Of a stretch of DNA of 64,000 nt, positions 1 through 10,410 are shown piece after piece. The translations under genes were made by a program, and so were the position numbers. Below the pieces are notes generated by a model. That model did not search any database. It was not told where the DNA came from and saw only the letters and a program-made list of their open reading frames with translations. The stretch covers positions 1 through 64,000 of the forward strand of contig NZ_PDWW01000001.1 in assembly GCF_010093445.1 (NCBI RefSeq). Direction: 5' to 3'. Numbering within the stretch: the first letter of the stretch is position 1; every line of letters begins with the position of its first letter. The DNA comes from Pseudoxanthomonas japonensis. Lineage in GTDB: Bacteria; Pseudomonadota; Gammaproteobacteria; Xanthomonadales; Xanthomonadaceae.

Positions 1-248
1 CCCGGACACCGCCCCCCATCCAGCCCCTGGCCTGAGCGTTCCGGCGCGCGCCGTTGCGCGCCCCGGTGCGTCAAGAACGTCACACAGGGGCCGATAGTGA
101 CACTGACGGTCCTTCGGGCCGGCTTCGGGGCCGGCGGAGAGGCCGCAGATCCGGTTCCCGGGGCGCGGCCCGTCTGGCACGAAGCCTGCTTCCCCTCCGG
201 ATCGGCGCCCGTCGGCTCGCCCTTCCCTCACGCAGGATCTAGGCCCAG
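1..248. other. Left-edge non-coding stretch with a GC hairpin
   Basis: No convincing gene lies here. A frame ending in TGA at 33-35 could be the last codons of a gene entering from the left, but only about ten codons are visible. A short hairpin (GCCGGC at 118-123, loop TTCGGG, GCCGGC at 130-135) sits about 110 bases before the GTG start at 249. It could be a leader structure or a weak terminator of an upstream gene; it has no T-tract. I recognise no known c-di-GMP riboswitch pattern. Confidence 0.35.
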
Positions 249-2942
249 GTGGATTCCACCCCCGCCCTTCCCGGCGATGCCCTGGCATTGCCGGCTCCGC
301 CCCCCCGCCGCGCCGGCCTGTCGCCGCGCGCCTGGGCGGCGGCTGTCCTGCTGCTGGGCCTGGCATGCACCGCGGTCGTGGCCCAGCGCGAATGGCGCGA
401 CCTGCAGGAGCGTGCCGAAGAAGCCCATCGCGCACTGGCCGATGCCGGCACCTCCCAGTTGCGCGTGCCGCTGGAACAGGCAGCGTCGATGCTGCGCGCC
501 ATGCAGACCCTGTACCTGGCCAACGACCAGATGGACCAGGCGCGTTTCAGCCAGTACCACGCCAGCCTGCGCAGCCCGCTCGCACCCGGCGCCTACACCT
601 CCGTGGCGTTCGCGCGCCGCATGCCGGCGGGCCAGCCGCTGGCCGACCACGTGTCGTACCGCTACGAATTCGTCGCCCCCTACCAGGCCAACACCTCGTT
701 GATCGGCTTCGACATGGTGGGACAGAAAGCGAACCTGGCCGCGCTGCTGCGAGCCCGCGACACCGACACCGTGGTGATCTCCTCGCCGTTCGCGCTGCGG
801 CAGACCACGCCGTCCGGCCAGAATCCGTTGGGCGTGACGCTTCGCTTGCCGGTGTATTCCGACGGCCCGACGCCGGCCACGCCGAACCAGCGCCGCGCGC
901 GCGAGATCGGTGCACTGGCCATCGGCATCCGCCTGCAGCCGCTGGTCGAAACGGCGATGGCGGGCGCGGTGCTGGACGGCTTCCGGGTGCGCATCTACGA
1001 CGCCACCGCCGACGCGCATCCGTTCTACGACTCCGCCACCGCGGCCGCGGCGGACCAGCCGGTGCAGGTCCGCCGACTGGATTTCGGCGGTCGCCAATGG
1101 CGCCTGGAGATGCAGCCGCGTCCGCAGCCGCTGGACGCCGGGCGCCTGCAGGCCATCGTGGCCGGCGGTGGCGTCATCAGCCTGTTGCTGGCGGCGCTGG
1201 CATGGTCGCTGACCACGACGCGGCGGCGCGCGATGGTGCTGGGCCAGCAGATGAGCCAACGCTACCGCGAGAGCGAACTGCGCTTCCGTGCGCTGAACGA
1301 ACTGCTGCCTGCGCTGGTGCTGCTGGCCGACGCGCGCGACGGGCGCATCGTCTACGTCAACCAGGCCGCGCGCCTGCGCCTGGGCGACACCACCGGGCTG
1401 CCGCTGTCGGCCCTGTTTTCCGATCCGCAACTGCAGGCGCGCGCCCGCGACGCGTCCACCATCGGCAACGACTGGGGCAACCTGGAGGCAGTGCTGCTGA
1501 GCCCGGGTGGCGGCGCGTTCTGGGCGAATGCGTCCATCGCGCAGGTCGACATGGACGGCGCACCGCACCTGCTGATGGTGGCGACCGACATCTCCGAGCA
1601 GCGCGAACTGACCGAGCGGCTGAGTTACCAGGCCACCCATGATGCGTTGACCGAACTGTGCAACCGGCGCGAGTTCGAGCGACGCGTGGAAGAGGCGCTC
1701 GACGAACGCAAGGGCCGCACGATGTGCGATCCATGCGCGCTGCTCTACATCGACCTGGACCAGTTCAAGCTGATCAACGACGTCTCCGGCCACATGGCCG
1801 GCGACCAGTTGCTCGCGCAGCTCGCGCTGGCCATGCGCCAGCAGCTGCGCGGCGGCGACGTGCTCGCACGGCTGGGCGGCGACGAGTTCGGCCTGATGGC
1901 CTTCCACATGGACGCCGACGGCGCACGCGCGCTGGCCGAACGGCTGCGCGAGCGCATCGAGGCGCTGATGTTCGTCTGGCAGGACCGCACCTACACCGTC
2001 AGCGCCAGCATCGGCGTGGTGGTGGTCGACCAGCAGGAGCCGACACTGAAGGACCTGCTGGCGTGGGCCGATACCGCCTGCTACCTGGCCAAGGAAAACG
2101 GCCGCAACCGCGTGCACATGTACCGCGAGGACAACGAGACCACGCGCCGGCACGGCGAGATGGAATGGGCCAACCGCCTGCGCTGGGCGATGGAGCAGGA
2201 CCGCCTGCTGCTGGATTACCAGGAGATCGTGCCGCTCGACGGCCGCGACACCGCCACCAGCATCGAACTGCTGCTGCGCCTGCGCGACGAGGAGGGCGGC
2301 ATCGTGCTGCCGGGCGCCTTCCTGCCGGCCGCCGAACGCTACGGCCTGATGCCGGCGATCGACCGCTGGGTGATCCGCAATGCGCTCGCCCATTTCGCCG
2401 GGCTGCACCATTCGGGCATGCGCCTGGGCACCTGCGCGATCAACCTGTCCGGCGCCAGCATCGAGGACGAAGGCCTGGCCGATTTCATCCTCGCCCGCAT
2501 CACCGAGTACGCGGTGCCGCCGCAGGCGCTGTGCTTCGAGATTACCGAGACGGTCGCCGTGCGCAACCTGCTGAAGGTGGTGAGCGTGATCGAACGCCTG
2601 CGCCGGGTGGGTTGCCGCATCGCGCTGGACGACTTCGGCGCCGGCATGTCCTCGTTCGGCTACCTGAAGAACCTGCCGGCGGACCTGATCAAGATCGACG
2701 GCAGCTTCATCCGCGACCTCGAAACCGACCCGATGAGCCGCACCATCGTCAGCGCCATCGCGCAGATCGGCCACCAGCGCGGCCTGAAGGTCGTCGCCGA
2801 GTGGGTCGCCAGCCCGAAGATCTGCGACGCGCTGCGCTCGCTCGGCGTGGACTACGGCCAGGGCTACGCCCTGCACCGCCCCGAACGCGTGCTGTTCCAG
2901 CGCGAGGAGCCACCGCCGCGCCGGCTGGCGGTGGTGCGCTGA
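249..2942 (+). CDS. Membrane CHASE-PAS-GGDEF-EAL c-di-GMP enzyme
   Basis: An 897-residue bifunctional candidate for making and breaking cyclic di-GMP at the inner membrane. Order: TM1 (about 28-46), periplasmic CHASE sensor (about 75-260, with the typical Y..N..G.D segment), TM2 (about 299-322), PAS (about 345-455), GGDEF (about 465-630), EAL (about 650-885). The GGDEF active site is intact (LGGDEF near residue 543) and is preceded five residues earlier by RGGD, the RxxD product-inhibition site. The EAL signature is ELL (IELLLR), a variant also found in active phosphodiesterases; DDFGAG, KIDGSFI and AEWV are present. Start is GTG, which fits TM1 placement. It converges on the next gene with six bases between stops. 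The ligand of the CHASE domain is unknown. Confidence 0.93.
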   Translation: MDSTPALPGDALALPAPPPRRAGLSPRAWAAAVLLLGLACTAVVAQREWRDLQERAEEAHRALADAGTSQLRVPLEQAASMLRAMQTLYLANDQMDQARFSQYHASLRSPLAPGAYTSVAFARRMPAGQPLADHVSYRYEFVAPYQANTSLIGFDMVGQKANLAALLRARDTDTVVISSPFALRQTTPSGQNPLGVTLRLPVYSDGPTPATPNQRRAREIGALAIGIRLQPLVETAMAGAVLDGFRVRIYDATADAHPFYDSATAAAADQPVQVRRLDFGGRQWRLEMQPRPQPLDAGRLQAIVAGGGVISLLLAALAWSLTTTRRRAMVLGQQMSQRYRESELRFRALNELLPALVLLADARDGRIVYVNQAARLRLGDTTGLPLSALFSDPQLQARARDASTIGNDWGNLEAVLLSPGGGAFWANASIAQVDMDGAPHLLMVATDISEQRELTERLSYQATHDALTELCNRREFERRVEEALDERKGRTMCDPCALLYIDLDQFKLINDVSGHMAGDQLLAQLALAMRQQLRGGDVLARLGGDEFGLMAFHMDADGARALAERLRERIEALMFVWQDRTYTVSASIGVVVVDQQEPTLKDLLAWADTACYLAKENGRNRVHMYREDNETTRRHGEMEWANRLRWAMEQDRLLLDYQEIVPLDGRDTATSIELLLRLRDEEGGIVLPGAFLPAAERYGLMPAIDRWVIRNALAHFAGLHHSGMRLGTCAINLSGASIEDEGLADFILARITEYAVPPQALCFEITETVAVRNLLKVVSVIERLRRVGCRIALDDFGAGMSSFGYLKNLPADLIKIDGSFIRDLETDPMSRTIVSAIAQIGHQRGLKVVAEWVASPKICDALRSLGVDYGQGYALHRPERVLFQREEPPPRRLAVVR

Positions 2943-2948
2943 GGCGGA

Positions 2949-4064
2949 TTACTCCGCCGGCCGCTCGAGCGTGCGTGGCCGCACGTACTCCAGCAGGCTG
3001 ACCAGCGTCTTACCCGGCTCTTCCCACGGGATCATGTGGGCGGAGTGCTCGAACCAGACGCCCTGCTTGTACGGGGCGCGCACCTGCGCCAGCCATGCGG
3101 CGGTGGGTTCGGACGGCGTGGTGTAGTCGTGCCGGCCCATGAACATCACCACCGGAATGGGGAAGTCCTTCACGCCGGTGAAGTCCACCTGCAGGAATTC
3201 GTCCAGCAGCCGGCCGAGCGTGAACACGCTGCCTGCGTCGATCGCGCAGCGCGCCGCATCGTCGTAGTCGGGCGACAAGCGCGGCCCCCGGAAGAAGTAC
3301 ATCGAGTCCGACCTGTAGGCACTCAATCCACCGTAGAACTGCGGCCACTTGCGTGCGATGACGATGCGCTCGCGCGTGATCGGCTGGTCGCCGGGATACG
3401 GCGCGATCGATTCCATCTCGCGCACCGCCTCGGCATTCCCCTTCCCGCGCGCGGTGCGCAGGCCGTAGTCGAAGCTCACCTGTTCGTTGGTGCGTACGTT
3501 GATCACCTGGCCGATGCCGACATAGGCGTGGAACAGGTCCGGCCGCTGCAGGGCGGCGTGCATCGCCACCACCGTGCCCCAGCTGTGCGCCATCAGCACC
3601 AGCTTGCGCTTGTGGTAGCGGGTGCGCAGGTGCTCGGCGAGCGCGATCGCGTCGTCCACGTAGCGCTGCACGTGCAGGGTATCGGCGACGGCATCCCGCG
3701 GGTTCAGCAGCAGCGTCTTCCCTGCACCGCGCTGGTCGTAGTTCACGACGGTGAAGTACTCCTCCAGCGGACGCTGGAACTGCCACAAGGTGGGGATGAC
3801 CGGCGACGCCGGCCCGCCATGCACGAACAGCACCATCGGGTTGTCGCGGTCCTGCCCGCGGACGTTCACCCACTGGCGGATGCCGCCGATCTCGACGGCA
3901 TAGTCTTCCTGTACGCCCGTCGGCGCGGTGATGCGTTGCAGGTCGGCGACGATCTCGCGCGCCGGCGCGTACGCGCGGCGGTCGGGGCACGTGTCCTGCG
4001 CATGGCCCGGGTGCGGCGCGCACGACAGCGCGAGCAGCAGCAACGGGGAGAAGGCGGTTTTCAT
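2949..4064 (-). CDS. Secreted alpha/beta hydrolase, proline iminopeptidase-like (S33)
   Basis: A 371-residue protein with an N-terminal signal peptide ending near HPGHAQ, so periplasmic or exported. The HGGP oxyanion motif (about residue 82), DQRGAG and the nucleophile elbow AHSWGT (Ser near 158) are those of S33 prolyl aminopeptidases. An Asp in GRHDYTTP and a His in HSAHMIPW complete the triad. Family members release N-terminal residues, often proline, from peptides; the exact substrate is inferred only by family. The ATG at 4064 has GGAG eight bases upstream; an in-frame GTG two codons earlier would put that site too close. Singleton, convergent with the c-di-GMP enzyme. Confidence 0.85.
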   Translation of the reverse strand: MKTAFSPLLLLALSCAPHPGHAQDTCPDRRAYAPAREIVADLQRITAPTGVQEDYAVEIGGIRQWVNVRGQDRDNPMVLFVHGGPASPVIPTLWQFQRPLEEYFTVVNYDQRGAGKTLLLNPRDAVADTLHVQRYVDDAIALAEHLRTRYHKRKLVLMAHSWGTVVAMHAALQRPDLFHAYVGIGQVINVRTNEQVSFDYGLRTARGKGNAEAVREMESIAPYPGDQPITRERIVIARKWPQFYGGLSAYRSDSMYFFRGPRLSPDYDDAARCAIDAGSVFTLGRLLDEFLQVDFTGVKDFPIPVVMFMGRHDYTTPSEPTAAWLAQVRAPYKQGVWFEHSAHMIPWEEPGKTLVSLLEYVRPRTLERPAE

Positions 4065-4188
4065 CGGCACGGCTCCAGTGGCGGAGGACCAGTGTCGCCG
4101 CCACGACCGTCACGGGCGTGTGTCGATGGTCGCGCCGCGTGTGGCACCGGTCATGCCGTCGGTGCGGGTGGCGTGGGCGGAACGGCGC

Positions 4189-4575
4189 TCAGATGTGCGC
4201 CATCCATTGCCGCAGCAGGTCCTGCAGGCCGGCGGCCCGCGCTTCGACGTCCTCGCGGTCGACGAACGACCACGTCGCGCGATCCGCGCCCAGCCATGCC
4301 AGCTGCCGCTGCGGATCGGCGATGGCGCCATCCGGCAGCGCGCGCTTGCCCGCACCCAGGTGCAGCACCAGCAGCATGCGGTCGGCCCGGCGCAACTGCA
4401 TCGTCGCGAAGTGGCGGCCCTCGACATGGAAGCTGGGCGCGTTCCACTTGATGGCCTCGCCGATGCGGGGATCGGCCGCCAGGATCACAGCGCGCAGGCG
4501 CCGCACGCGGGCCTGCTGCGCTGGTGGAAGCGCGGCGAGGAACGCATCGACATCGTCGGTCGGCGAACGCGGCAT
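4189..4575 (-). CDS. DUF1801 (YdhG-like) domain protein
   Basis: A 128-residue soluble protein of the DUF1801 family, recognised by the pattern AIKWNAPSF near residue 42 followed by a short alpha/beta fold with conserved hydrophobics. No enzymatic role is established for the family. It lies 15 bases behind the AcoR-type regulator on the same strand and is probably co-transcribed with it, but nothing in its sequence ties it to alcohol metabolism. The start ATG is at the usual family N-terminus. Confidence 0.8.
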   Translation of the reverse strand: MPRSPTDDVDAFLAALPPAQQARVRRLRAVILAADPRIGEAIKWNAPSFHVEGRHFATMQLRRADRMLLVLHLGAGKRALPDGAIADPQRQLAWLGADRATWSFVDREDVEARAAGLQDLLRQWMAHI

Positions 4576-4590
4576 GTCCGGACGTCCTGC

Positions 4591-6480
4591 TCAGCGGCCA
4601 CGCAGGCCTGCACCCAGCCGGCGGTACAGCGTGCTGCGGCTGATGCCCAGGCGGCGGGCCGCATGCGCGATGTTGCCGCCGCAGGCGTCCACGGCGGCGC
4701 GCATGCTCGACAGGGTGATCGCATCGAGATCGGCATCCGCCGGCGGAGCGGCGGCGGCTGCGGCGGTCGGCGGCAGCGACGTGCGCAGGTAGGCCGGCAG
4801 CGCGTCCACATCGATCTCGCTGCCGGGCTCGCTGAGCGCCGCGAGCGTGCGCAGGCTGGCGACCAGCTGGCGCAGGTTGCCCGGCCACGCGTAGCGCGAC
4901 AGCGTGTCCTGCGCTGCCGTCGTCAGGCGGCGACCCTGCCCGATGCGCTGCCACAGCGTCTGCACGCGCGCCTCGCGGTCGGTGGCGTCGCGCAGCGGCG
5001 GCAGCGCGACGGTGTGGTGCGAGATGCGGTAGTACAGGTCCGCGCGGAAGCGACCCTCGGCGACCGCGTCTTCCAGGTGGCGATGGGTCGCGCAGACCAG
5101 GGCGAAATCCAGCTTCACCGGCTTGCCGCCACCCAGCGGCGACAGCTCGCGGTCCTGCAGCACGCGCAGCAGGCGCGGTTGCAGCGCCATCGGCATGTCG
5201 CCGATCTCGTCGAGGAACAGCACGCCGCCCTCGGCCTGGCGCAACAGGCCCGCGTTGCCGTCCTTGCGCGCACCGGTAAAGGCGCCGCTCTCGTAGCCGA
5301 ACAGTTCCGCCTCGATCAGCCCTTCCGGCAACGCGGCGCAATTGACCGCCACGAACGGCCGCCCGGCACGCGCGCAACGCCGGTGCAGTTCGCGCGAGAA
5401 CACCTCCTTGCCCGTGCCCGTTTCGCCCAGCACCAGCACCGGGATGCCCGCGTCCAGCACACGGCGCGCCCGCTCCAGCTCGGCCTGCTGGGCGTCGTCG
5501 AACAGCGGCGCATCGGCCTCCGCGCCCGCGACCGCCGGCGAGACCGTGATCGGCGACGCCGCGCGTGCGCGGCGGGTGCGCGTGGGTTCGTCCACGTGGC
5601 CGTACAGCACGCGACCGGTACGGTCGTGCACCGCGCCGTCGTCGCGCAGCCGCGAGACCGCGCCATCGAACAACGCCTCGTACGGGGCGCGTCCCAGGTC
5701 GCCGCGCTCCAGCCCGAACAGCGACAGTCCCACCCGGTTGGCGGCGACCAGCCGCCCGTTGCGGAAGGCGAGCAAGCCCTCGCGGGCGGTACCCAGCAGC
5801 GCGCGATTGCTGTGCACGCGCAGCAGGTCGGCATCGACGATGCCTTCGTCGAAGTAGCGATGCTCGATGTGGGCCACCGCCAGTTGCGCGAGTCCGAGCG
5901 CATGCACCTGCGCGACCGCGGCATCGCCGGAGATGTCCAGTACGCCGACCATGCGGCCGTAGGGGTCGAAGATCGGCGCGGCGGCGCAGTTGAGGATGCG
6001 GTGCGGCGCGGCGTAGTGCTCGGCACCGCGCACTTCCACCGCATGGCCATCCGCGATCGCCGTGCCGATGGCGTTGGTGCCCACGCGCGCTTCGCTCCAG
6101 CAGGCGCCCGGCATCAGCGCCACGCGCCCGGCCTTGTCGAGGAAGGCATCGCTCCCTTCGGCATCCAGGATCCAGCCATCGGCATCGGTGAGGATGGCGA
6201 TGCTGCCGGTGCTGGTGGCGTCGGCGGCGAGCATTTCCACTTCGGCCCGCGCCAGCCGCCACAGGCGCTCGTGCTGCTCACGCATCGCGCGCAGGCTCGG
6301 CGCATCGATGGGCTCGATCGCCGGACGCGCGTTCGCGGCCAGGCCGAGGCCACGGCAGCGGCGCCACGACTGCAGGATGCCGCCGGGCACCTGGCCGACC
6401 GGCGAGCGGCCCGCTTCGAAGAACGCACGCCGCGCCTCGAGGAGGGTGTCGTTGCCCGGGGATGCCTGCGTACGTGCCAT
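4591..6480 (-). CDS. acoR: Sigma-54-dependent activator, AcoR type
   Basis: A 629-residue enhancer-binding protein: GAF sensor (about 80-210), PAS-like segment (about 215-300), AAA+ domain (about 325-550) and C-terminal Fis-type helix-turn-helix. Walker A GETGTGKE (near 350), the sigma-54 contact loop GAFTGA (near 397) and Walker B LFLDEIGD (near 420) are all present, so it should be competent to open sigma-54 promoters. AcoR-family proteins sense acetoin, acetaldehyde or alcohol-derived signals. It is divergent from the aldehyde dehydrogenase gene, whose upstream region carries a -24/-12 promoter and dyads. The chosen ATG has AGGA six bases upstream; an open frame extends further but lacks a site. 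The symbol follows family resemblance. Confidence 0.9.
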   Translation of the reverse strand: MARTQASPGNDTLLEARRAFFEAGRSPVGQVPGGILQSWRRCRGLGLAANARPAIEPIDAPSLRAMREQHERLWRLARAEVEMLAADATSTGSIAILTDADGWILDAEGSDAFLDKAGRVALMPGACWSEARVGTNAIGTAIADGHAVEVRGAEHYAAPHRILNCAAAPIFDPYGRMVGVLDISGDAAVAQVHALGLAQLAVAHIEHRYFDEGIVDADLLRVHSNRALLGTAREGLLAFRNGRLVAANRVGLSLFGLERGDLGRAPYEALFDGAVSRLRDDGAVHDRTGRVLYGHVDEPTRTRRARAASPITVSPAVAGAEADAPLFDDAQQAELERARRVLDAGIPVLVLGETGTGKEVFSRELHRRCARAGRPFVAVNCAALPEGLIEAELFGYESGAFTGARKDGNAGLLRQAEGGVLFLDEIGDMPMALQPRLLRVLQDRELSPLGGGKPVKLDFALVCATHRHLEDAVAEGRFRADLYYRISHHTVALPPLRDATDREARVQTLWQRIGQGRRLTTAAQDTLSRYAWPGNLRQLVASLRTLAALSEPGSEIDVDALPAYLRTSLPPTAAAAAAPPADADLDAITLSSMRAAVDACGGNIAHAARRLGISRSTLYRRLGAGLRGR

Positions 6481-6501
6481 CGTCCTGTCCCGCCGGCGAT
6501 G

Positions 6502-6566
6502 TGTCGCATTCTGCGACAGCCCGACCGCCCGCTGTTCCGATACACACCACAGGCTGCGACAGCCTG
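6502..6566. promoter_or_regulatory. Candidate upstream activating sites for the AcoR-type regulator
   Basis: Position 6502-6518 is a perfect dyad, TGTCGCA-TTC-TGCGACA. Its right half CTGCGACAGCC (6511-6521) recurs at 6554-6564, 43 bases on, which is close to four helical turns. The second copy sits in another dyad, CAGGCT-GCGAC-AGCCTG (6550-6566). The sites lie about 95-160 bases upstream of the -24 element, the normal position for an enhancer-binding protein, and just upstream of the regulator's own start, so autoregulation is possible. Confidence 0.65.
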
Positions 6567-6658
6567 CAATCGCTTTCGATGTTGCGTTGCCGCAGACGCA
6601 GGTACGAATGCACGTCGCCACGGCGGCCGGCGACGTGACGCGCCGCAGCACGCAGATC

Positions 6659-6673
6659 TGGCACGCCGCCTGC
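6659..6673 (+). promoter_or_regulatory. Sigma-54 (-24/-12) promoter of the aldehyde dehydrogenase gene
   Basis: TGGCACGCCGCCTGC matches the consensus TGGCACG-N4-TTGC at all defined positions except one (C for T at 6670). The GG at 6660-6661 and GC at 6672-6673 have the required spacing. Transcription should begin near 6685, leaving about 35 bases of leader before the ATG at 6721. Confidence 0.8.
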
Positions 6674-6720
6674 GACTAGGGGACGCACCCGCACCGGGTC
6701 CACCTTCCCTTGGAGTCACG

Positions 6721-8250
<1,530 letters not shown>

Positions 8251-8251
8251 C

Positions 8252-8270
8252 ACGGCATGCGCGGTGCCGT
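8252..8270 (+). terminator. Hairpin after the aldehyde dehydrogenase
   Basis: ACGGCA, a seven-base loop and TGCCGT form a six-pair hairpin directly after the stop codon. There is no T-tract, so it is at best an attenuator or an RNA 3' end stabiliser. It separates this gene from the independently controlled alcohol dehydrogenase. Confidence 0.4.
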
Positions 8271-8301
8271 CCGACCGGCGGCATCGCGCCGTTCCCGTGG
8301 A

Positions 8302-8343
8302 TTGATCGGAATCAACGTGCCTGCCGCGCTGCCGGCGTAGGTT
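8302..8343 (+). promoter_or_regulatory. FNR/ANR box and -10 element upstream of adhP
   Basis: TTGATCGGAATCAA (8302-8315) is a perfect match to the FNR/ANR consensus TTGAT-N4-ATCAA. A TAGGTT hexamer at 8338-8343 sits where the -10 of a class II FNR promoter belongs: with the box centred at -41.5 the start is 8350 and the hexamer spans -12 to -7. This predicts oxygen-responsive activation of the alcohol dehydrogenase separately from the sigma-54 control of its neighbour. Confidence 0.7.
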
Positions 8344-8374
8344 GGGGCTTCACCAGCAATGACAGGAGTAGTGA

Positions 8375-9403
8375 ATGGACAGCACCATGAAAGCCGCCGT
8401 CGTGCGGGCGTTCGGCAAGCCGCTGGTGATCGAGGAAGTCCCCGTGCCTCGGCCTGCGGCCGGCGACATCCTGGTGAAGATCGAGGCCTGTGGCGTCTGC
8501 CACACCGACCTGCATGCCGCCGAGGGCGACTGGCCGGTCAAGCCCAATCCTCCCTTCATTCCCGGCCATGAGGGCGTCGGCCACGTGGTCGCCGTGGGCG
8601 CGGGCGTGAGCCATGTGAAGGAGGGCGACCGCGTCGGCATCCCGTGGCTGTACTCCGCCTGCGGCTACTGCGAACACTGCCTCGGCGGCTGGGAAACGCT
8701 GTGCGAGACGCAGCAGAACACCGGCTACTCGGTCAACGGCGGTTTCGCCGAATACGCACTGGCCAATGCCGGCTATGTCGGCCACTTGCCGAAGAACATC
8801 GGCTTCGTCGAGGTGGCGCCGATCCTCTGCGCCGGCGTGACCGTCTACAAGGGCCTGAAGGTCACCGACACCCGGCCCGGCGACTGGGTGGTGATCTCGG
8901 GCATCGGCGGCCTCGGCCACATGGCCGTGCAGTACGCGAAGGCGATGGGCCTGAACGTGGCGGCCGTCGACGTCGACGACGCCAAGCTCGACCTGGCCCG
9001 CCGCCTGGGCGCGACCGTCGCCGTCAACGCGAAGACCACCGACCCGGTCGCCTACCTGAAGAAGGAGATCGGCGGCGCGCACGGCGCGCTCGTCACCGCG
9101 GTCTCGCCGAAGGCGTTCGAACAGGCCATCGGCATGGTGCGCCGTGGCGGCACGGTGTCGCTCAACGGCCTGCCGCCGGGCCAGTTCCCGCTGGACATCT
9201 TCGGCATGGTGCTCAACGGCATCACCGTGCGCGGCTCCATCGTCGGCACGCGGCTGGACCTGCAGGAGTCGCTCGACTTCGCCGCGATGGGCAAGGTCGC
9301 GGCCACGGTGGCGACCGACCGGCTGGAGAACATCAACGACGTGTTCGCCCGCATGCACGCCGGCGCGATCGAGGGCCGCGTCGTGCTGGATTTCGCCGCC
9401 TGA
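8375..9403 (+). CDS. adhP: Zinc-dependent alcohol dehydrogenase AdhP
   Basis: A 342-residue medium-chain dehydrogenase interconverting ethanol or other primary alcohols and aldehydes with NAD. Catalytic zinc ligands are in CGVCHTD and PGHE, and the structural zinc has four Cys in the pattern C-x2-C-x2-C-x7-C (CGYCEHC to LCETQ). The Rossmann motif is [11 protein letters not shown]. Length and sequence fit the AdhP/AdhA group. AGGAG precedes the ATG at 8375; a second in-frame ATG four codons later is the usual family start and cannot be excluded. The FNR box upstream suggests a fermentative role, as for ANR-controlled AdhA in Pseudomonas. Confidence 0.95.
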   Translation: MDSTMKAAVVRAFGKPLVIEEVPVPRPAAGDILVKIEACGVCHTDLHAAEGDWPVKPNPPFIPGHEGVGHVVAVGAGVSHVKEGDRVGIPWLYSACGYCEHCLGGWETLCETQQNTGYSVNGGFAEYALANAGYVGHLPKNIGFVEVAPILCAGVTVYKGLKVTDTRPGDWVVISGIGGLGHMAVQYAKAMGLNVAAVDVDDAKLDLARRLGATVAVNAKTTDPVAYLKKEIGGAHGALVTAVSPKAFEQAIGMVRRGGTVSLNGLPPGQFPLDIFGMVLNGITVRGSIVGTRLDLQESLDFAAMGKVAATVATDRLENINDVFARMHAGAIEGRVVLDFAA

Positions 9404-9423
9404 GCGCGGCCGGCGTCGCGCCC

Positions 9424-9816
9424 ATGCATGCCGTGCCCCGCGCTTCCCCGCCACCGCAGGTGACGGCCACGCCGGCCGCGCTGGCGCTGCTCGCACGGCT
9501 GCAGGCACGCCATGGCCCGGTGCTGTTCCACCAGTCGGGCGGCTGCTGCGATGGTTCCTCGCCGATGTGCTATCCGGTGGGCGACTTCATCGTCGGCGAC
9601 CGCGACGTGCGGCTGGGCGAGATCGGCGGTGCCGGTGTCTACATCAGCCCGTCGCAGTTCGAATACTGGAAGCACACCCAGCTGATCATCGACGTGGTGC
9701 CCGGGCGCGGCGGCATGTTCTCGCTGGAGAACGGCGAAGGCGTGCGCTTCCTGGTGCGCTCGCGGCTGTTCACCGACGAGGAGTTCGCGGCATTGGCGGA
9801 GGCGGGACGGGTCTGA
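9424..9816 (+). CDS. DUF779 protein of the alcohol/aldehyde module
   Basis: A 130-residue protein of family DUF779. The conserved Cys-rich segment SGGCCDGSSPMCYP (about 41-54) could bind metal or react with aldehyde, which is inference only. DUF779 genes are repeatedly found beside acetaldehyde dehydrogenases and AcoR-like regulators, and here the gene starts 20 bases after adhP in the same direction, so co-transcription is likely. No biochemical function is established for it. Confidence 0.85.
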   Translation: MHAVPRASPPPQVTATPAALALLARLQARHGPVLFHQSGGCCDGSSPMCYPVGDFIVGDRDVRLGEIGGAGVYISPSQFEYWKHTQLIIDVVPGRGGMFSLENGEGVRFLVRSRLFTDEEFAALAEAGRV

Positions 9817-9818
9817 CC

Positions 9819-10208
9819 TCAGTCGGCGGCGGTCCGTTCCTCCGTTCGCGTGCGGGCCAGTCGCGCCTGCGCGTCGCGGGCGGGAAGCGGCATCACGCGC
9901 AGGCCGTGTGCACGGCACAGGTCGAAGGCCGAATACAGTGCGCGTCGACCGTTGGCGAAGACGACATGGAGGTCGTGCACGCAGTCCTCGCCCCGGATCT
10001 CGACGGTGGCGGCTTCGCCGCCGCCGGCCAGCCGCGTGCCGGCCAGGAGCTCGCGACGGTCGTCGGCACCGGCCGGCGCCGCGGACAGGGACACGATCGC
10101 ATCGTGGGCACGGTTCACGACGTACAGATAGTGGCTGCGTTCGCCCGCCTGGACCGGGGCGAACGGAGCGGCGGCGACGAGCAGGGCAACGACGGACAGG
10201 CGATGCAT
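9819..10208 (-). CDS. Small secreted protein divergent from a LytTR system
   Basis: A 129-residue protein with a signal peptide (about 1-21, cleaved near PVQAGE), so probably periplasmic. The mature part has two Cys (in EDCVHD and DLCRAH) that could form a disulphide. I do not recognise a family. The start at 10208 is set by the signal peptide and by GGAG eight bases upstream; the open frame continues further but without support. It is divergent from the sensor kinase, and the promoter between them carries tandem LytTR-like repeats, which makes it a candidate target of that system. Confidence 0.65.
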   Translation of the reverse strand: MHRLSVVALLVAAAPFAPVQAGERSHYLYVVNRAHDAIVSLSAAPAGADDRRELLAGTRLAGGGEAATVEIRGEDCVHDLHVVFANGRRALYSAFDLCRAHGLRVMPLPARDAQARLARTRTEERTAAD

Positions 10209-10307
10209 GGCGTGATCTCCGGTGACGGGGGCGCCACCGGCGACGCGGGATTGCGTGCGGGGCAGGCGCATCCCGCGCTTCTCCGGACAGGGCGGCAACG
10301 GATCCGT

Positions 10308-10338
10308 GACGAATCGTCGTGCCACCGGGACGAATCGT
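10308..10338. promoter_or_regulatory. Tandem LytTR-type binding repeats
   Basis: GACGAATCGT occurs at 10308-10317 and again at 10329-10338, a 21-base period (two helical turns) with an 11-base gap. LytTR regulators such as AlgR and AgrA bind paired direct repeats of about nine bases with a 12-13 base gap. Read on the other strand, ACGATTCGT resembles the AlgR core ACCGTTCGT. CCGTGAC also repeats at 10304-10310 and 10342-10348. The site is centred between the secreted-protein gene and the kinase/regulator operon. Confidence 0.65.
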
Positions 10339-10410
10339 AGTCCGTGACCTCCGCGCCTTCCCGCGATGCTGGCCCCGCCCTACGATGCGGACGCCGATCA
10401 GGAGGGCCGC

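Noticed and set aside
228-2876. Long open frame (882 codons) on the minus strand over the CHASE-GGDEF-EAL gene
   Set aside because: Composition typical of an antisense shadow in high-G+C DNA (very rich in His, Arg, Ala, Gln), no domain, and the plus strand has a clear gene.
3928-6720. Upstream extension of the aldehyde dehydrogenase frame
   Set aside because: It runs antisense through the AcoR-type gene; the sigma-54 promoter and family N-terminus place the start at 6721.
8343-8357. Weak -24/-12-like sequence (TGG...GC) just upstream of adhP
   Set aside because: Only the GG and GC positions fit and it would leave almost no leader; the FNR box with -10 at correct spacing explains the promoter better.
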